This document shows, one piece after another, positions 53,701-56,410 of a stretch of DNA of 64,000 nucleotides. Origin of the DNA: Capitulum mitella (Eukaryota > Arthropoda > Thecostraca > Pollicipedomorpha > Pollicipedidae); assembly GCA_030062745.1 (NCBI GenBank), contig CP099841.1, positions 16,853,063-16,917,062 of the forward strand, in the 5' to 3' direction. The notes under the pieces were generated by a model, which had not been told where the DNA came from, ran no database searches, and saw nothing but the letters and a program-made list of their open reading frames with translations. The position numbers and the translations under genes are program-made. The stretch's first letter is position 1; each line of letters opens with the position of its first letter.

Positions 53701-56410
53701 GAACGTAGTGAAAAAAATAAAATGACAGGACATTGTTCAGCTCAGCATGAAGGGTTAACTATGCCGTACGAGGTAGTGGCCTCAGATTAACGGTGATAGG
53801 AGTACAGTTTAAAAACAGACATGTTGAGGAATACAGTTTAAAGAGAAACATATTGACGCACCGAGAGATGGTGGTGGTGGATGATCCTGGGCGATCACCG
53901 GACGTGGGAGGCTGATTCGACCACTCCCATGCCATCTGTTTATACGGCTCTGAAATGTACGGAGCAGTTCGGACTCAGAAACTGCTCTGAACAGAGCAGA
54001 CAGAACTCAGAGCTCAGAACCGTCGGGAAACTGAGTTACATTTGGTTCAGCATATTTTGAGACTTGCCATGCGATGCCCTTGGGATATGTCAGGTCATGG
54101 AGATGTGTCATTTTCATAGGCATGTTGTGGGATTCCGCATTCTTGTGTAGAATACGTCGGTTGCTCAAGGAGAAATCTGCACTTATACCCTCTACCTCAC
54201 CAGGGATATTCTTGAAGTTCTCATGACTCTTTGTGACCTTTCAAAGGCCGAGTAAGGTCAGTGGCCTAATGCAACCTTTGGAGATTACATGCATCTCAAA
54301 CGTTGCAGAGGCAATACAAACGACAGAGGCCGGCTGTTTGGTCTTGCGGGTCATGACGAGATCATATGTCACGTGTCAGATCGCATCAACCTGGAACGAA
54401 GGATGACGCTTCCGTGACGATTTGCTACCGATCTCCCAACCTTGTCAAGTCGAAAACCTGACCAAGGATTATCATGCGGCTCAGGATAGGTGCTGCTGTA
54501 AAGCAATAAAGCATATCACGACAATCACACATCAGCGACAGTCGGGTTTACCCATTTATCGGAGAAGGTAAAAAATGACTGCCGTCCTTGTGGACGTAGT
54601 TTGATCGAAGTACAGACTGAACACTGGGCTGCACTAAAGAATATTTTGAATCCGTTGTATAGGAAAAACGATGTGTCACGCGACGAATCATTGCCCAAAT
54701 GGGCTATCATTCTTAGGTTTTCAGCAGCTAAGGGTGATGAGGACATTGCCCCGACTCGAAATATACGTTTTTGTTCCCCATGCATTTTTGTATATTTCAT
54801 TTCGTCGTAGAATTTCGCCTCTGAAAAGTATCACCTCAGGGCAAATGCAGAAGTGGCGTTTGACGTGGAGGTTGAAAGATGGGAATGCGCGCATGCTTCC
54901 GGAGAGGCGTGCGCAAAATTTCTTGGGGGAACACCAAGCCGAAGTCTCAGGAACCGCGGACATTCGGCAGCTCGGTGGTTCTGCAGCCTTTGTTATGTGG
55001 CTCCGTTAGGAAAATGAGTGGAATGCGTGCAAAGATCTGCTTGCTATGCAATGACGATGCGACAGACGACCACCAGCACTTTACAAAGCCTAGTCAACAC
55101 CTGCACGGAGGTGTGTTTCAGAGTTCTCGTGAGGGAAGTGAACAGCAAAACGGAGAAGACGTCAAAACCGTATCTCGTGTTGCTTTGTATGTCAACGGCA
55201 TGTATGTGACTACATGTTTCAGAAATCCTGAAAGCAGTGGCATGCGTTTTAATGCTTAATGCAAATTGCTATGTTTGAGTTCATTGGACTACGGGTATAG
55301 AAATTAAACTTGCTTTCAAAAACCCAAAAATTACAAGTTCTAGGGACATAGATTTCAGGTGTCATTCATTTGTCTTTTTATTTAGGCTTTGTTGCCTAAC
55401 ATTTAACTGAAACACATGGATTCGTATAACGCATTAAAATGCTTGTAAACGGTTTTATAGATTTTGATTTCACATGAAAGTAATGGATATGCAAATTAGC
55501 ACAAGTTAAGAGGTTTAGTGGTCTCTAAAGCTTTGCTGTTTACCCAGGAAAATTTTACGAGGTTTCCGTCAACGTGTTGGCCAAGTTTTGTAAACCGTTG
55601 GTGGTAATACGTCACACCGTTATTGGAGCGGAAGCCGATCGTTGCGTCCAAGTCACGCATATTAGAAGCATAGCTGCACTTTTTCGTTTGGGCTGTTCCA
55701 CCACCTGGACCTGCTTGTGTGTCACGTGAATTTGCCCCCAGGAGGTGTTTTTCGAAGTCGTAAACTTAAAGATGACAAAATGTGGCAGATGGCACGGGAG
55801 ACGAATATGATAAGTCCTTTTCAGATTGGTACGATGTCCTCTTACATTCCGGTGTCTTAAATCTATGTCCTCTTTTAAACAGTACACGCTGGCTCTGTGT
55901 TGCTCCTTTTGGCTGTTTGCGTTTGCTCTGGCTGACTTTGTTTGGCGGCGGCAGATCTACACGATGGCGCTGTACCCGAACGGCGAGGCGGACGTCAGTC
56001 GGGATCAGGTGCTGACCAGGCACATGCGCCGGCTGGCGCTGGTCGTCACTCCCGCCCACCCGGACCTCAAGATCCCCAGTGTTTACCACTACGAACAGCC
56101 GTGGCCCAGCGCGCAGGCCGAGATCACTGCACTCAACGCCTTCAAGACGGCGCGGGACAAGGTGGCTTGCGTGACTCGCTGCTGCGCCACCATCATGAAC
56201 CTGCTGCACATTGCCAGCGAACGCTCGGTGCCGGCCGCCGACGACCTGATCCCAGTGCTGGTGTTCGTGCTGATCAAAGCGTGCCCGAGCTCGCTGCTCT
56301 CCACCATCCAGTACGTCAACAGCTTCTACGGCGACCGTCTGGAGGGCGAGGACCAATACTGGTGGACCCAGTTCTGCTCGGCTGCCGAATTCATCAAAAC
56401 CATGGACTGA
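4757..56410 (+). CDS. Gapvd1: GAPVD1 / Gapex-5 / RME-6 orthologue: RasGAP and VPS9 domain protein (21 coding exons)
   Basis: Known role of the family: a peripheral endosomal and clathrin-coat-associated protein that activates Rab5 through its VPS9 domain and carries a RasGAP-like domain. It acts in endocytosis, receptor trafficking and insulin-responsive vesicle traffic. Coding exons, all phase-compatible except within exon 15: 4757-4861, 5070-5246, 5538-5714, 10451-10660, 13123-13344, 13823-13945, 14214-14300, 14957-15112, 17075-17246, 17826-17920, 23886-24141, 24662-24820, 25847-26014, 28440-28561 (or 28567), 29501-30162, 32095-32281, 34635-34755, 45390-45569, 46229-46588, 46944-47093, 55955-56410. 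The product is about 1,450 residues against roughly 1,480 in vertebrates. Visible landmarks are LLRRGSC (about residues 172-178, the likely arginine-finger region), FICPAVVDP (about 310-318), WSTDVL twice, KYRRK, and ADDLIPVLVFVLIKA in the VPS9 core. The start ATG lies eight bases inside exon 1 and gives an N-terminus matching the family. One frame discrepancy lies in exon 15. Confidence 0.93.
5070..5246 (+). CDS. Gapvd1: Gapvd1 exon 2
   Basis: 59 codons (residues 36-94), acceptor GTTTTTAG, donor GTGAGC. Encodes VMKAVEDLYHLSWITRQQQM... and ends ..QFVDSYRQLGPT, aligning with human LKTAEKLYRTAWIAKQQ and QFVDGYKQLG. Helical region before the RasGAP core. Confidence 0.93.
5538..5714 (+). CDS. Gapvd1: Gapvd1 exon 3
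   Basis: 59 codons (95-153), acceptor GCCCCGTCAG, donor GTAAGA. Encodes DPFYSELLQQLRNN.. and ..VFGNCILQEDQTGILL, matching human SLYGNCIMQEDESYLLQ at the start of the RasGAP-like domain. Confidence 0.93.
6211..6378. repeat. Four 42-bp tandem units inside B1
   Basis: Units start at 6,211, 6,253, 6,295 and 6,337 (GGGCTAAATGTG ... GGCAGAAAGTGGTAGTTTCT). B3 has only one equivalent unit, so the array expanded after B1 inserted. Confidence 0.9.
7139..7203. repeat. (ATT)n microsatellite
   Basis: About 20 uninterrupted TTA/ATT triplets with one ACT interruption near the end, inside element B1. Confidence 0.95.
7487..8231. other. Intron 3 spacer, nothing recognised
   Basis: Ordinary intron sequence with a C run at about 7,740-7,753. 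No exon-like, RNA or known repeat signature was found. Confidence 0.4.
8232..8990 (+). mobile_element. Family C element copy (C1)
   Basis: It begins ACCCTCGC... and is collinear with 39,027-39,640. Shared segments include CCTCCGGATCC, GGTCACCAGAAGTTATCTTAG against GGTCACCAGAGGTCATCTTGG, TTTxTGGTCTGTGTxG and ATxAAACCCATGCCCCA. GC-rich ends and AGGTCA-like interior words resemble families A and B. The right end is not defined. Confidence 0.5.
8257..8283. repeat. Perfect 12-bp stem, 3-nt loop hairpin
   Basis: GATCCACCTTCG at 8,257-8,268 is followed after CCA by its exact reverse complement at 8,272-8,283, near the left terminus of C1. Subterminal hairpins are common in non-autonomous DNA transposons. 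Confidence 0.9.
9088..9190. repeat. (TCA)n microsatellite grading into CCACCA
   Basis: About 20 TCA triplets followed by ATCCATCATCACCATCACC-type variants. Simple repeat in intron 3. Confidence 0.95.
9262..9450 (-). repeat. Dispersed repeat family L, minus-strand copy
   Basis: The reverse complement of 39,740-39,950 is recognisable in words such as AATCCCATTTAGCCCAGGC and TTTTTGGTCGCCAAAATAAA. It lies just downstream of C1, as the other L copy lies downstream of C2 but in the opposite orientation. The nature of the family is unknown. The following stretch 9,451-10,450 contains clustered TGACCTGAGGTGACCTGAGG at about 9,867 and nothing else that I recognise. Confidence 0.45.
10451..10660 (+). 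CDS. Gapvd1: Gapvd1 exon 4 (RasGAP core, arginine-finger region)
   Basis: 70 codons (154-223), acceptor TCTCGGTCAG, donor GTGGGT. Encodes ..PQRLLRRGSCVFSRLY.. and ..FLTSALHQPIMQLLMDDE, aligned with human RRLLRRGTCAFSILF and TLHEPIMQLL. By position in the RasGAP fold the RR pair at residues 174-175 is the likely arginine finger; that assignment is inferred from the alignment. Confidence 0.94.
11676..11757. repeat. Compound (TA)n(TG)n microsatellite
   Basis: About 22 TA units pass directly into about 16 TG units in intron 4. The rest of intron 4 (10,661-13,122) shows no gene or recognised element. Confidence 0.95.
12953..12982. repeat. Near-perfect palindrome, 14-bp arms, 2-nt spacer
   Basis: ACCATTTGCCATCA at 12,953 is followed after CA by TGATGGCAAATGGT. 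It lies 140 bases upstream of exon 5. Confidence 0.92.
13123..13344 (+). CDS. Gapvd1: Gapvd1 exon 5
   Basis: 74 codons (224-297), acceptor GGTCCAACAG, donor GTGGGA. Encodes VDQSLSEEERTARLG.. and ..SAACFPPSLSWVVRTLHSLL, matching human FSPSQQEKLFG and TYCFPHSLRWIVSQMYKTL. Unusually GC-rich, with an alanine/aspartate-rich stretch in the middle. The donor runs straight into a minisatellite. Confidence 0.93.
13345..13790. repeat. Minisatellite of about 32 bp starting at the exon 5 donor
   Basis: Degenerate units of the form ACACAGACCACCTTCTGACG..CTGTACCGCC repeat about 13 times, filling almost all of intron 5. The first intron bases after the donor (ACCCTCTGACGCTGTACTGC) are themselves a unit. 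This intron is only 478 bp. Confidence 0.85.
13823..13945 (+). CDS. Gapvd1: Gapvd1 exon 6 (RasGAP FLR-type motif)
   Basis: 41 codons (298-338), acceptor CTGGCGGCAG, donor GTGAGC. Encodes VKAICVDLLFAFFICPAVVD and ..YGILEAPVSPAARHNLIQ, matching human LLLACFICPAVVNPEQYGII. FICPAVVDP corresponds to the conserved FxxPA block of RasGAP domains. Confidence 0.95.
14214..14300 (+). CDS. Gapvd1: Gapvd1 exon 7
   Basis: 29 codons (339-367), acceptor TGTTTTCAG, donor GTAAGT. Encodes VGQILQVLAMGHRDEIDPRL ..ARFDK, matching human VGRLLQQLAMTGSEEGDPRT..KFDK. End of the RasGAP-like domain. Confidence 0.93.
14640..14900. repeat. Minisatellite of about 31 bp upstream of exon 8
   Basis: GTGGGCTCGA recurs at about 14,720, 14,782, 14,813, 14,844 and 14,875 within units like CACTGTTCAGACCGTGCTGG, a 31-bp periodicity ending about 60 bases before the exon 8 acceptor. 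Confidence 0.8.
14957..15112 (+). CDS. Gapvd1: Gapvd1 exon 8
   Basis: 52 codons (368-419), acceptor GGCTCTGAAG, donor GTGAGC. Encodes SGISSLLGCVLRQ.. and ..GLSRSAVLITRDNLDHL, matching human SCVAAFLDVVIGG and GLSRTVVYITYSQLITL. The acidic/glutamine-rich middle contains a near-repeat (EQESQQEGPPEQESQ). Confidence 0.92.
15190..15480. repeat. Minisatellite M, first block (donor side of intron 8)
   Basis: Degenerate units such as GCTGTACTGTCAGCAGGACC and CTGTCAACAGCATCTGCGCT, 33-45 bp apart. The same unit in the same orientation forms the block at the other end of this intron. Confidence 0.75.
15486..15735 (+). repeat. Degenerate short-period array N1
   Basis: A 20-30-bp periodicity of words like GCAGAAGTTCGTC(T/C)GGG(A/G)C. 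The inverse complement (CCTGGACGAACTTT) forms array N2 at 16,445-16,672 in the same intron. The 700 bases between N1 and N2 show nothing recognisable apart from dispersed GGTCA words. Confidence 0.7.
16445..16672 (-). repeat. Degenerate short-period array N2 (inverse of N1)
   Basis: Words such as CCTGAACGAACTTATGCCCT and CCTGGACGAACTTTGGCCCT recur every 25-35 bp. They are the reverse complement of the N1 unit, so intron 8 could fold on itself. Confidence 0.7.
16680..17035. repeat. Minisatellite M, second block, 33-bp unit
   Basis: The core unit TGTCAGCAGGAGAGACACTG recurs exactly every 33 bp (16,921, 16,954, 16,987), with more degenerate units toward 16,680. A multiple of three keeps all six frames partly open, which explains the open frames seen here. 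They are not exons, because the true exon 9 acceptor lies downstream. Confidence 0.9.
17075..17246 (+). CDS. Gapvd1: Gapvd1 exon 9
   Basis: 57 codons plus one base (from residue 420), acceptor GCACCTCCTCAG, donor GTAGTG. Joined to exon 8 it reads ITRDNLDHL-VGLVRQMAAE..LTAHLP, the same length (37 residues) as human ITYSQLITLV..LLANLP. This supports both splice sites. The remainder is a proline/alanine/serine-rich linker. Confidence 0.9.
17826..17920 (+). CDS. Gapvd1: Gapvd1 exon 10
   Basis: Acceptor CAGCTGTCCAG follows a GCG/GCC run. It completes a split glutamate codon and reads EQPPPADERPMEVLVVSLNT..CPGMLTEQK, matching human EEVLVISLGTGPQLTPGMMSENE. The inferred donor is GTCAGC, with an unusual C at +3. 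95 bases; exits in phase 0. Confidence 0.87.
17921..19190. other. Start of intron 10, nothing recognised
   Basis: No exon-like segment, RNA gene or known element was found. Minus-strand frames near 18,000 and 18,700 are fortuitous. The preceding intron 9 (17,247-17,825) is also featureless apart from its GC-triplet run. Confidence 0.4.
19199..19260. repeat. AT/GTATAT-rich simple repeat
   Basis: Alternating TATA and GTATA words, followed by short duplicated GGTTACTG/TATGGTT words to about 19,300. Confidence 0.8.
20037..20770 (+). mobile_element. Family B copy (B2), truncated
   Basis: It opens ACCCTGGCCCGTACAGGG and follows B1 and B3 through GAGATCTCGCGACTGGTGCC, CATGATTTTATTTCACTGGA and AAATATAAGATAAATGGGGC. 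A later B-like word (TTGCACCAAATGTATATCATTCG at about 21,945) suggests that its right part was displaced by sequence now containing the 155-165-bp array. This inference is tentative. Confidence 0.55.
21060..21700. repeat. Diverged tandem array, about 155-165-bp unit, four copies
   Basis: The anchor CATATGGCACGTCGATTGGT and its variants recur at about 21,134, 21,289, 21,442 and 21,606. Each is followed by a GGT(G/C)ATCGGTCCCATAGG-like block and GGTGATTGGCCTGA. The unit is of satellite or nucleosome length but only a few copies are present. Confidence 0.8.
22085..22400 (+). mobile_element. LINE remnant, 3' end of reverse-transcriptase ORF
   Basis: The frame at 22,088-22,321 reads NSVVLPHLSYCTFIWG and SSPIFKKLENI. 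This is the typical post-catalytic part of a non-LTR reverse transcriptase (LPHLxYCxxIWG, then SPLFKxLxIL). The catalytic part is absent. It is a dead 5'-truncated copy inserted in sense orientation in intron 10. Confidence 0.8.
22663..22690. repeat. Fragment resembling CAGGGGCGTAGCC elements, with G run
   Basis: ACAGGGACGTAGCCGGGGGG resembles the terminal motif of the repeat at 48,548 and 40,709. The rest of the element was not found. From 22,690 to 23,885, the end of intron 10, nothing else was recognised. Confidence 0.35.
23886..24141 (+). CDS. Gapvd1: Gapvd1 exon 11 (Glu-Pro-Gln repeat, conserved RFSLG)
   Basis: Acceptor GGTCGGCGCAG. Encodes VLRAETRGQLGRVRLNLQHV, then an EPQPEPQPGPEPEPE-type low-complexity run, then EKRTRFSLGQDDGSI, which matches human KTLRFSLCSDNLEGI. 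The low-complexity run is probably lineage-specific. The inferred donor is GTCAGC at 24,142; reading on would hit TGA within four codons, so splicing is required. Exits in phase 1. Confidence 0.88.
24662..24820 (+). CDS. Gapvd1: Gapvd1 exon 12
   Basis: Acceptor GGTCTGCGGCAG. Reads NTSDLLEAISEAASNVSDSD.. and ..DNLSDMISANVSGRDTPNVS; donor GTAATT; phase 1. Acidic, serine-rich linker with an LLEAISEA helix, consistent with arthropod members of the family as I recall them. Confidence 0.85.
25180..25840. repeat. 30-bp minisatellite upstream of exon 13
   Basis: About 15 near-identical 30-bp units (core GACTCAGGTGACGTGTGACG) run from about 25,395 to 25,840, with degenerate forms from 25,180. The length is ten codons, so a long open frame appears (MTQVTCDARYV repeated). 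It is not supported as coding: exon 13 joins exon 12 in phase with family-like sequence only from 25,847. Each unit carries CTCAG/GTGACG, a plausible splice acceptor and donor. Confidence 0.93.
25847..26014 (+). CDS. Gapvd1: Gapvd1 exon 13
   Basis: Acceptor ATGTGGACAG. In phase with exon 12 it reads G-RNTPSSQVTDEADVAAAVGG.. and ..VIEDKFGKFNIKPLNE; donor GTAAGG, phase 1. DKFGKFNIK matches human DKLRKFEIRD. An in-exon TCTCAG at 25,860-25,865 would be out of phase and is rejected as the main acceptor. Confidence 0.88.
26725..26900 (+). mobile_element. tRNA-derived SINE
   Basis: GGTCGGTAGTTCAGTCGGTA with AGAGCGCCGGTCTCCTGAAC is a tRNA-like head with a good A box. The B box is degraded (GTGGCCTCGACGC). 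A non-tRNA body of uncertain length follows. The 3' end was not located. The flanks 26,015-26,724 and 26,901-28,439 of intron 13 show no other recognised feature. Confidence 0.6.
28440..28561 (+). CDS. Gapvd1: Gapvd1 exon 14 (first WSTDVL motif)
   Basis: Acceptor CTGGTCATCAG. In phase it reads G-DETVSMVSDTWSTDVLASDT.., matching human ISETVSETWSTDVLGSD. Two in-phase donors exist: GTACGT at 28,562 and GTAAGT at 28,568. The second has the better intron consensus and would add two residues (VR). Confidence 0.88.
29340..29489 (+). repeat. Dispersed repeat family F, copy 1, beside the exon 15 acceptor
   Basis: About 150 bp shared with 37,340-37,485, including GGCGGCTGGGAAAACAAACA, GATCCGAACCCAGTCGGC and GTTTCCGAGACCTGAGGTGG. 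The repeat ends about 11 bases before the exon 15 splice site and so supplies most of its upstream splicing context. The rest of intron 14 is unremarkable. Confidence 0.75.
29501..30162 (+). CDS. Gapvd1: Gapvd1 exon 15 (second WSTDVL motif, Pro/Ala-rich linker, frame change)
   Basis: Acceptor CGCTCTGCCAG. Frame 1 reads LSETASEAWSTDVLASDSER, matching human ISETTSEAWSVEVLPSDSE, and would stop at 29,774. From about 29,780 the family-like frame is +1: MSGESVSSDFSSASG (human RSECSSDFGGKDS) through a poly-Pro/Ala stretch to VSRSNSVTAEST; donor GTACCA, phase 1. The switch falls at or near a GGC/GCC run (about 29,699-29,740). No short GT-AG intron that I tried restores the frame, so a one-base assembly error or a real indel is likely. 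Confidence 0.8.
30469..31687 (+). mobile_element. Family A element (A4), bounded by TTAA at both ends
   Basis: It starts TTAACCCGCGCCCGACTGGC and ends CGGGGTCGTGTTAA, so both boundaries are TTAA, as expected for a piggyBac-like target duplication. It is collinear with A1 over its whole length at moderate identity. No transposase is encoded. It occupies most of intron 15. Confidence 0.7.
31925..32094. repeat. Minisatellite of about 38 bp containing copies of the exon 16 splice junction
   Basis: About four units contain TGTCTGTACCAGGCTCTGAG followed by CTGACGTCTG. The real junction reads ..GGACCAG then GCTCCGAGCCGGTGACG. The unit is thus a diverged copy of the acceptor plus the first exon bases. 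The array abuts the exon. Confidence 0.85.
32095..32281 (+). CDS. Gapvd1: Gapvd1 exon 16 (basic region)
   Basis: Acceptor TGTTTGGACCAG. Completes a split glycine and reads SEPVTRSPAITGAIPKSISF.. and ..RRGFFKNLKLPFKSRRKGSR, similar to human KRFVSAMPKAPIPFRKKEK. The donor is inferred at AG/GTCGGT (phase 2), because it is the one matching the next exon's phase. A downstream GTAAAC is out of phase. Confidence 0.82.
32282..32849. other. Start of intron 16, nothing recognised
   Basis: GC-rich for 120 bases after the donor and in frame for 20 codons (SVASERSLSARGG), so an alternative longer exon is possible. No repeat or other gene was recognised. Confidence 0.35.
32850..33995 (+). mobile_element. 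hAT-type non-autonomous element, copy G1 (degraded)
   Basis: It starts TATGGATGCACCGGATCGGG and is collinear with G2 at 40,276-42,281. Shared interior words include AGCGCCTTGGTAGACCTC, TTGATAAGCATTCTGTACAA and GTGCTCCAGACAGAC. A subterminal GATATCCGGCAGTATCCGGC near the right end is followed by decay. It lacks the family B insertion found in G2, so it marks the pre-insertion structure. No transposase frame was recognised. Confidence 0.75.
34635..34755 (+). CDS. Gapvd1: Gapvd1 exon 17
   Basis: Acceptor GAATCTCCTCAG. Completes a split arginine and reads LERGSGDSREVGDNKEADST ETSDDILAKYRRKVSPPAVQ; donor GTGTGG, phase 0. SDDILAKYRRK matches human AEDILDKYRNAIK. Confidence 0.87.
35360..36010 (-). 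mobile_element. Dispersed repeat family K, minus copy (K1)
   Basis: Its reverse complement matches 37,850-38,520 in order: ATAAGGTCAG/GAGGTCA, CATTGACCTTATGACTTACC, GGTAATTGGAGATGTTAAAC and GAGGGTGTTA. Rich in AGGTCA half-sites. The nature of the family is unknown. Together with K2 it forms an inverted pair. Confidence 0.7.
36011..37849. other. Segment between the inverted K copies
   Basis: Contains an open frame of 155 codons (36,013-36,480, plus) and family F copy 2 at 37,340-37,485. The frame shows no similarity that I recognise and is not supported as a gene. The segment could be an insertion, or the interior of a composite element with K as long inverted ends. Confidence 0.4.
37340..37485 (+). 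repeat. Dispersed repeat family F, copy 2
   Basis: Same order of words as copy 1 (GGCGGCTGGGAAAATAAACA, GATCCGAACCCAGTCGGC, GTTTCCGTGACCTGAGTTGG). About 150 bp, ends undefined. Confidence 0.75.
37850..38525 (+). mobile_element. Dispersed repeat family K, plus copy (K2)
   Basis: Inverse of K1, with the same blocks in order and similar spacing. From its end to 39,026 nothing was recognised. Confidence 0.7.
39027..39640 (+). mobile_element. Family C element copy (C2)
   Basis: It begins AACCCTCGCCGGGCCGGCCTC, the same style of GC-rich terminus as family B, and is collinear with C1 at 8,232. No coding capacity. Right end undefined. Confidence 0.5.
39640..39960 (+). repeat. Dispersed repeat family L, plus copy
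   Basis: Contains TTTTATTTTGGCAACCAAAA and GGCCTGGGTCAAATGGGATT, found inverted at 9,262-9,450. Follows C2 directly. Confidence 0.45.
40709..40883 (+). repeat. Fragment of the CAGGGGCGTAGCC-type repeat (family H)
   Basis: CAGGGGCGCAGCCAGGGATT begins a stretch also represented at 48,548. It sits within G2, immediately left of B3. Confidence 0.45.
40885..41875 (+). mobile_element. Family B copy (B3), nested in the hAT element
   Basis: Left end AACACTTGCCGGTATGGGGC, followed by the B1 sequence order (GGACGTATAGG, GGCAGAAAGTGGTA, GTACACCACATGATTG, CCAAATTTGTACCATTCG). Right end ..CTAAGAGGGTT. G1 lacks it, which dates this insertion after the hAT copies were made. Confidence 0.65.
43188..44960 (-). 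mobile_element. LINE (non-LTR retrotransposon) fragment, reverse-transcriptase region
   Basis: Read on the minus strand, a linker region (44,960-44,448, RKRDRLFKTAKQNK..) is followed by RT blocks LATLFNKSLAEGRCPLWWKR, YRPITLLPDISNVFEKLV, then VLGPLL..FFADDTSLF (the FADD catalytic box), and a post-catalytic segment at 43,532-43,188. CR1/Jockey-like by motif style. The endonuclease domain is missing and the RT frame is broken into at least four pieces, so it is dead. Antisense within intron 17. Confidence 0.9.
45060..45389. repeat. Minisatellite (45-55 bp) containing copies of the exon 18 splice junction
   Basis: Units carry CCTGTGGACAGGACGGTG. The real junction reads TGCCGACAG then GACGGCGTTACC. 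About seven units run directly into the exon. The acceptor plus the first seven exon bases is therefore the repeated element. Confidence 0.87.
45390..45569 (+). CDS. Gapvd1: Gapvd1 exon 18
   Basis: 60 codons, acceptor GCCTGCCGACAG, donor GTAGCG, phase 0. Encodes ..SNVQASYAFSDAKRKLRKVL and SAANVQKFSWQQQ, matching human SAFSYRDAKKKLRLALCSAD. Start of the helical bundle that precedes the VPS9 domain. Confidence 0.92.
45790..46190. repeat. Degenerate minisatellite in intron 18
   Basis: CT/TG-rich units with TGTCTCTGTCAGCTGGCGTC and GTGTCTGTCAGTTGCCTGAT, about 40-60 bp apart, ending about 40 bases before exon 19. Many internal CAG trinucleotides. Confidence 0.65.
46229..46588 (+). CDS. Gapvd1: Gapvd1 exon 19 (helical bundle), GC donor
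   Basis: 120 codons, acceptor GCTCGTGCCAG. Encodes LAFLRLQLSESISLQDHALM AQLHETIRC and ..LVDKCVLLFLERHKEALRRF Q, matching human VQIAEAINLQDKNLMAQLQETMRC. The family alignment and phase place the donor at CAG/GCGAGT, a GC-AG intron; no GT nearby gives a comparable join. Confidence 0.9.
46829..46855. repeat. (GTGC)n microsatellite
   Basis: Six to seven TGCG/GTGC units in intron 19. Confidence 0.9.
46944..47093 (+). CDS. Gapvd1: Gapvd1 exon 20
   Basis: 50 codons, acceptor AATTTCCGCCAG, donor GTGGGC, phase 0. Encodes AAASDEKTDLVARFLGFLAE .. QEAIEQMVMAQ, matching human AADDKTAQVEDFLQFLYGAM and AQLAIERSVMNRIF. Confidence 0.92.
47094..48547. other. Start of intron 20, nothing recognised
   Basis: AT-balanced intron sequence with no coding similarity, RNA gene or recognised repeat. 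Open frames at 47,530-48,150 show no family resemblance. Confidence 0.4.
48548..48690 (+). repeat. Family H repeat fragment (CAGGGGCGTAGCC type)
   Basis: CAGGGGCGTAGCCAGGATTC followed by G-rich, then GATCCAGGATTTCGCC. This terminus is common in invertebrate non-autonomous DNA elements. No second terminus was identified. Confidence 0.45.
48880..50930. repeat. 2-kb degenerate minisatellite rich in GGGGCC / CCTCTGGC
   Basis: Words such as GGGGCCCCTCTGGCAGTCTC and CAGGGGCCCTCTGGCAGTTA recur every 20-60 bp with a strong strand bias (CTC/CAG on plus). The style changes at about 50,640, where AGGGGCCCCTG-type palindromic words dominate. Long open frames (up to 169 codons) result from the composition and are not genes. 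Confidence 0.85.
51115..51133. repeat. GC hairpin with TTC loop
   Basis: CTGGGGCC-TTC-GGCCCCAG, a perfect 8-bp stem, at the end of the GGGGCC-rich tract. More G/C-run palindromes follow to about 51,215. From there to 52,060 only short frames are seen. Confidence 0.9.
52060..53340 (-). mobile_element. Second LINE fragment, endonuclease end to RT linker
   Basis: On the minus strand 53,235-53,002 resembles the end of an endonuclease domain. 53,029-52,427 gives the linker (WESFCDLFKPTLDRHAPL, NINHVQGSKSTCHRIFPS, NEYFVGVDLHVAEEVRNV), and 52,524-52,243 has late-RT-like text (SPQKTQIVLFGDHQNLRG). The RT core between them is deleted. Broken by several frame changes. A different family from the LINE at 43,188. 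Confidence 0.75.
53491..53602. repeat. Two adjacent hairpins around a (GTTCT)n run
   Basis: 53,491-53,512 is a 9-bp perfect stem (CAGAGCCAC/GTGGCTCTG, GGTT loop). 53,563-53,602 is a 16-bp perfect stem (CTGGTGACGTAGCCC with its complement) with an 8-nt loop. Four to five TGTTC units lie between them. The larger arms carry the CRE-like word GTGACGTAG. Confidence 0.9.
53603..55954. other. End of intron 20, nothing recognised
   Basis: A local run of GAGCAG/CAGAACTC words lies at about 53,950-54,025. Otherwise there is no recognised repeat, RNA gene or exon before the exon 21 acceptor. Confidence 0.4.
55955..56410 (+). CDS. Gapvd1: Gapvd1 exon 21 (VPS9 domain, stop codon)
   Basis: 151 codons plus TGA, acceptor TTTGGCGGCGGCAG. 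Encodes ..YPNGEADVSRDQVL, IPSVYHYEQPWPSAQAEI, CCATIMNLLHIASERSVPAA, DDLIPVLVFVLIKA, LLSTIQYVNSFYGDRLEGED and ends QYWWTQFCSAAEFIKTMD. This is the most conserved part and is nearly collinear with human. VPS9 domains use a conserved Asp and Tyr to displace nucleotide from Rab5; the DD of AADDLIPVL and the Y of QYVNSF are visible. Confidence 0.97.
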   Translation: MYTMALYPNGEADVSRDQVLTRHMRRLALVVTPAHPDLKIPSVYHYEQPWPSAQAEITALNAFKTARDKVACVTRCCATIMNLLHIASERSVPAADDLIPVLVFVLIKACPSSLLSTIQYVNSFYGDRLEGEDQYWWTQFCSAAEFIKTMD